Assembly (NCBI GenBank): GCA_039026555.1
Contig: JBCCMB010000018.1
Location: 1-32,510 of the forward strand
From: JBCCMB01 sp039026555
Lineage (GTDB): Bacteria; Pseudomonadota; Alphaproteobacteria; Caulobacterales; Hyphomonadaceae
Length of the DNA: 32,510 nucleotides
Reading direction: 5' to 3'
In this document: positions 31,731-32,510 of the stretch, piece after piece
Layout of the letters: the number at the start of each line of letters is the position of its first letter
How positions within the stretch are numbered: the first letter of the stretch is position 1
Position numbers and translations under genes: made by a program
The notes under the pieces: generated by a model
The model's input: the letters and a program-made list of their open reading frames with translations, nothing else
Told to the model about the DNA's origin: nothing
Database searches by the model: none

Positions 31731-32510
31731 ATGAAGTTCGGTATTGATCGATTGATAGAGGACGCCAGCCTGCGTCGGCCTTTGGCTGGCAAGCGGATAG
31801 CATTGGTCGGCCATCCCGCTTCCGTCACAGCCGACCTGACCCACTCGCTCGATGCGCTGGCGCAATGCGACGATATCGAACTATCAGCGGCGTTCGGCCC
31901 TCAGCACGGCATGCGCGGCGACAAGCAAGACAATATGATCGAAAGCGCCGATTATCAGGACCCAATACACGGCGTACCGATCTTTTCACTCTATGGAGAC
32001 GTTCGCCGCCCGACCGGCAAGATGATGACGGCGTCCGATGTCATCTTGTTCGATGTGCAGGATGTCGGTTGCCGGATCTACACCTACGCCACAACTTTGC
32101 TGTACATGCTCGAAGCCGCCGCCGCGCGTCAAAAGACGGTTTGGGTGCTCGATCGTCCAAACCCGGCCGGACGACCAATTGAGGGTACGCGACTGCAAGA
32201 AGGATGGACGAGTTTTGTCGGCGCCGGACCTATGCCTATGCGCCACGGGCTGACCCTCGGCGAATTGGGCCATTGGTTCATCCGCGAATTCAATCTCGAT
32301 GTGGACTACGCCGTGATTGCGATGGACAGCTATGCACCAAACGCCGCGCCAGGGCATGGGTGGCCCGTCGGCGAGCGCGCGTGGATCAATCCCAGCCCCA
32401 ATGCGCCCAACCTATCTATGCCGCGCGTCTATCCCGGCAGCGTTTTGCTTGAGGGCGCAACGCTTTCGGAAGGGCGCGGTACGACGCGTCCGCTCGAAGT
32501 ATTCGGCGCG
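31731..32510 (+). CDS. NamZ-like exo-beta-N-acetylmuramidase (DUF1343), 3' end cut by window
   Basis: The first 260 codons are visible and the frame is open to the window edge; the family has roughly 400 residues. Family motifs include AFGPQHGMRG, FDVQDVGCRIYTY, VLDRPNPAGR, MRHGLTLGELG, NPSPNAPNLSMPRVYPG and EGRGTTRPLEVFGA. Characterised DUF1343 proteins (NamZ) release terminal N-acetylmuramic acid from peptidoglycan fragments. No signal peptide is seen at this start (MKFGIDRLIED), so a cytoplasmic recycling role is possible. It is the third gene of the hydrolase/DOMON/NamZ group. It was identified by translating the sequence directly because no stop codon lies within the window. Confidence 0.9.
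   Translation, partial: MKFGIDRLIEDASLRRPLAGKRIALVGHPASVTADLTHSLDALAQCDDIELSAAFGPQHGMRGDKQDNMIESADYQDPIHGVPIFSLYGDVRRPTGKMMTASDVILFDVQDVGCRIYTYATTLLYMLEAAAARQKTVWVLDRPNPAGRPIEGTRLQEGWTSFVGAGPMPMRHGLTLGELGHWFIREFNLDVDYAVIAMDSYAPNAAPGHGWPVGERAWINPSPNAPNLSMPRVYPGSVLLEGATLSEGRGTTRPLEVFGA

Overview
The window is a gene-dense stretch of a bacterial chromosome, almost certainly from an alphaproteobacterium. The evidence is a SUF operon led by an IscR-type Rrf2 regulator and carrying two cysteine desulfurases, a double cold-shock-domain gene next to a DUF192 gene, a large TonB-dependent receptor, a parE gene and a GC-rich base composition. I would guess Caulobacterales or a relative such as Hyphomonadaceae or Parvularculaceae, but this is an inference. 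I see no insertion sequence, prophage, CRISPR array or rRNA. There is one tRNA gene (Pro, TGG). The last gene runs off the right edge, and a possible further gene starts at the left edge.

Left part (1-8317). A queuosine-precursor pair queC-queE is read leftward with an ATGA overlap. Divergent to it is a LuxI-family autoinducer synthase with altered core residues and a long C-terminal tail. Then come tRNA-Pro and a leftward group of a double cold-shock protein, an exported DUF192 protein and a hotdog thioesterase. A perfect FNR/FixK-type palindrome lies upstream of the cold-shock gene. An 1100-residue TonB-dependent receptor follows, ending at a strong intrinsic terminator. A 406-base divergent gap contains a terminator-like hairpin that faces no annotated gene.

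Middle (8318-21986). A tight rightward operon encodes a class III CoA-transferase, LeuC-like and LeuD-like dehydratase subunits and an HMG-CoA-lyase-family lyase. Together these fit the three known steps citraconate to citramalate to citramalyl-CoA to acetyl-CoA plus pyruvate. It meets an Old Yellow Enzyme gene tail to tail. After that come parE (topoisomerase IV subunit B), a RhlE-like DEAD-box helicase, an aldehyde dehydrogenase with a small SnoaL-like lipoprotein, a GGDEF diguanylate cyclase, an enoyl-CoA hydratase/isomerase whose leader can fold in two mutually exclusive ways, and a TfoX-N protein.

Right part (21987-32510). A ten-gene leftward SUF operon runs iscR, nifS-like, sufB, an exported RidA-like protein, a 2-oxoglutarate/Fe(II) oxygenase-like protein, sufC, sufD, sufS, sufT, sufA. 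A 25-base IscR type-1-like operator overlaps the -35 element of its promoter. Divergent to it is a rightward group of an alpha/beta hydrolase, a DOMON-like protein and a truncated-by-window NamZ/DUF1343 exo-muramidase.

The most interesting items are the candidate citramalate/citraconate operon, the atypical LuxI homologue, the two unusual guests in the suf operon, and several palindromic or switch-like regulatory sequences. All functional assignments come from motif and family recognition by eye; no database search was run.
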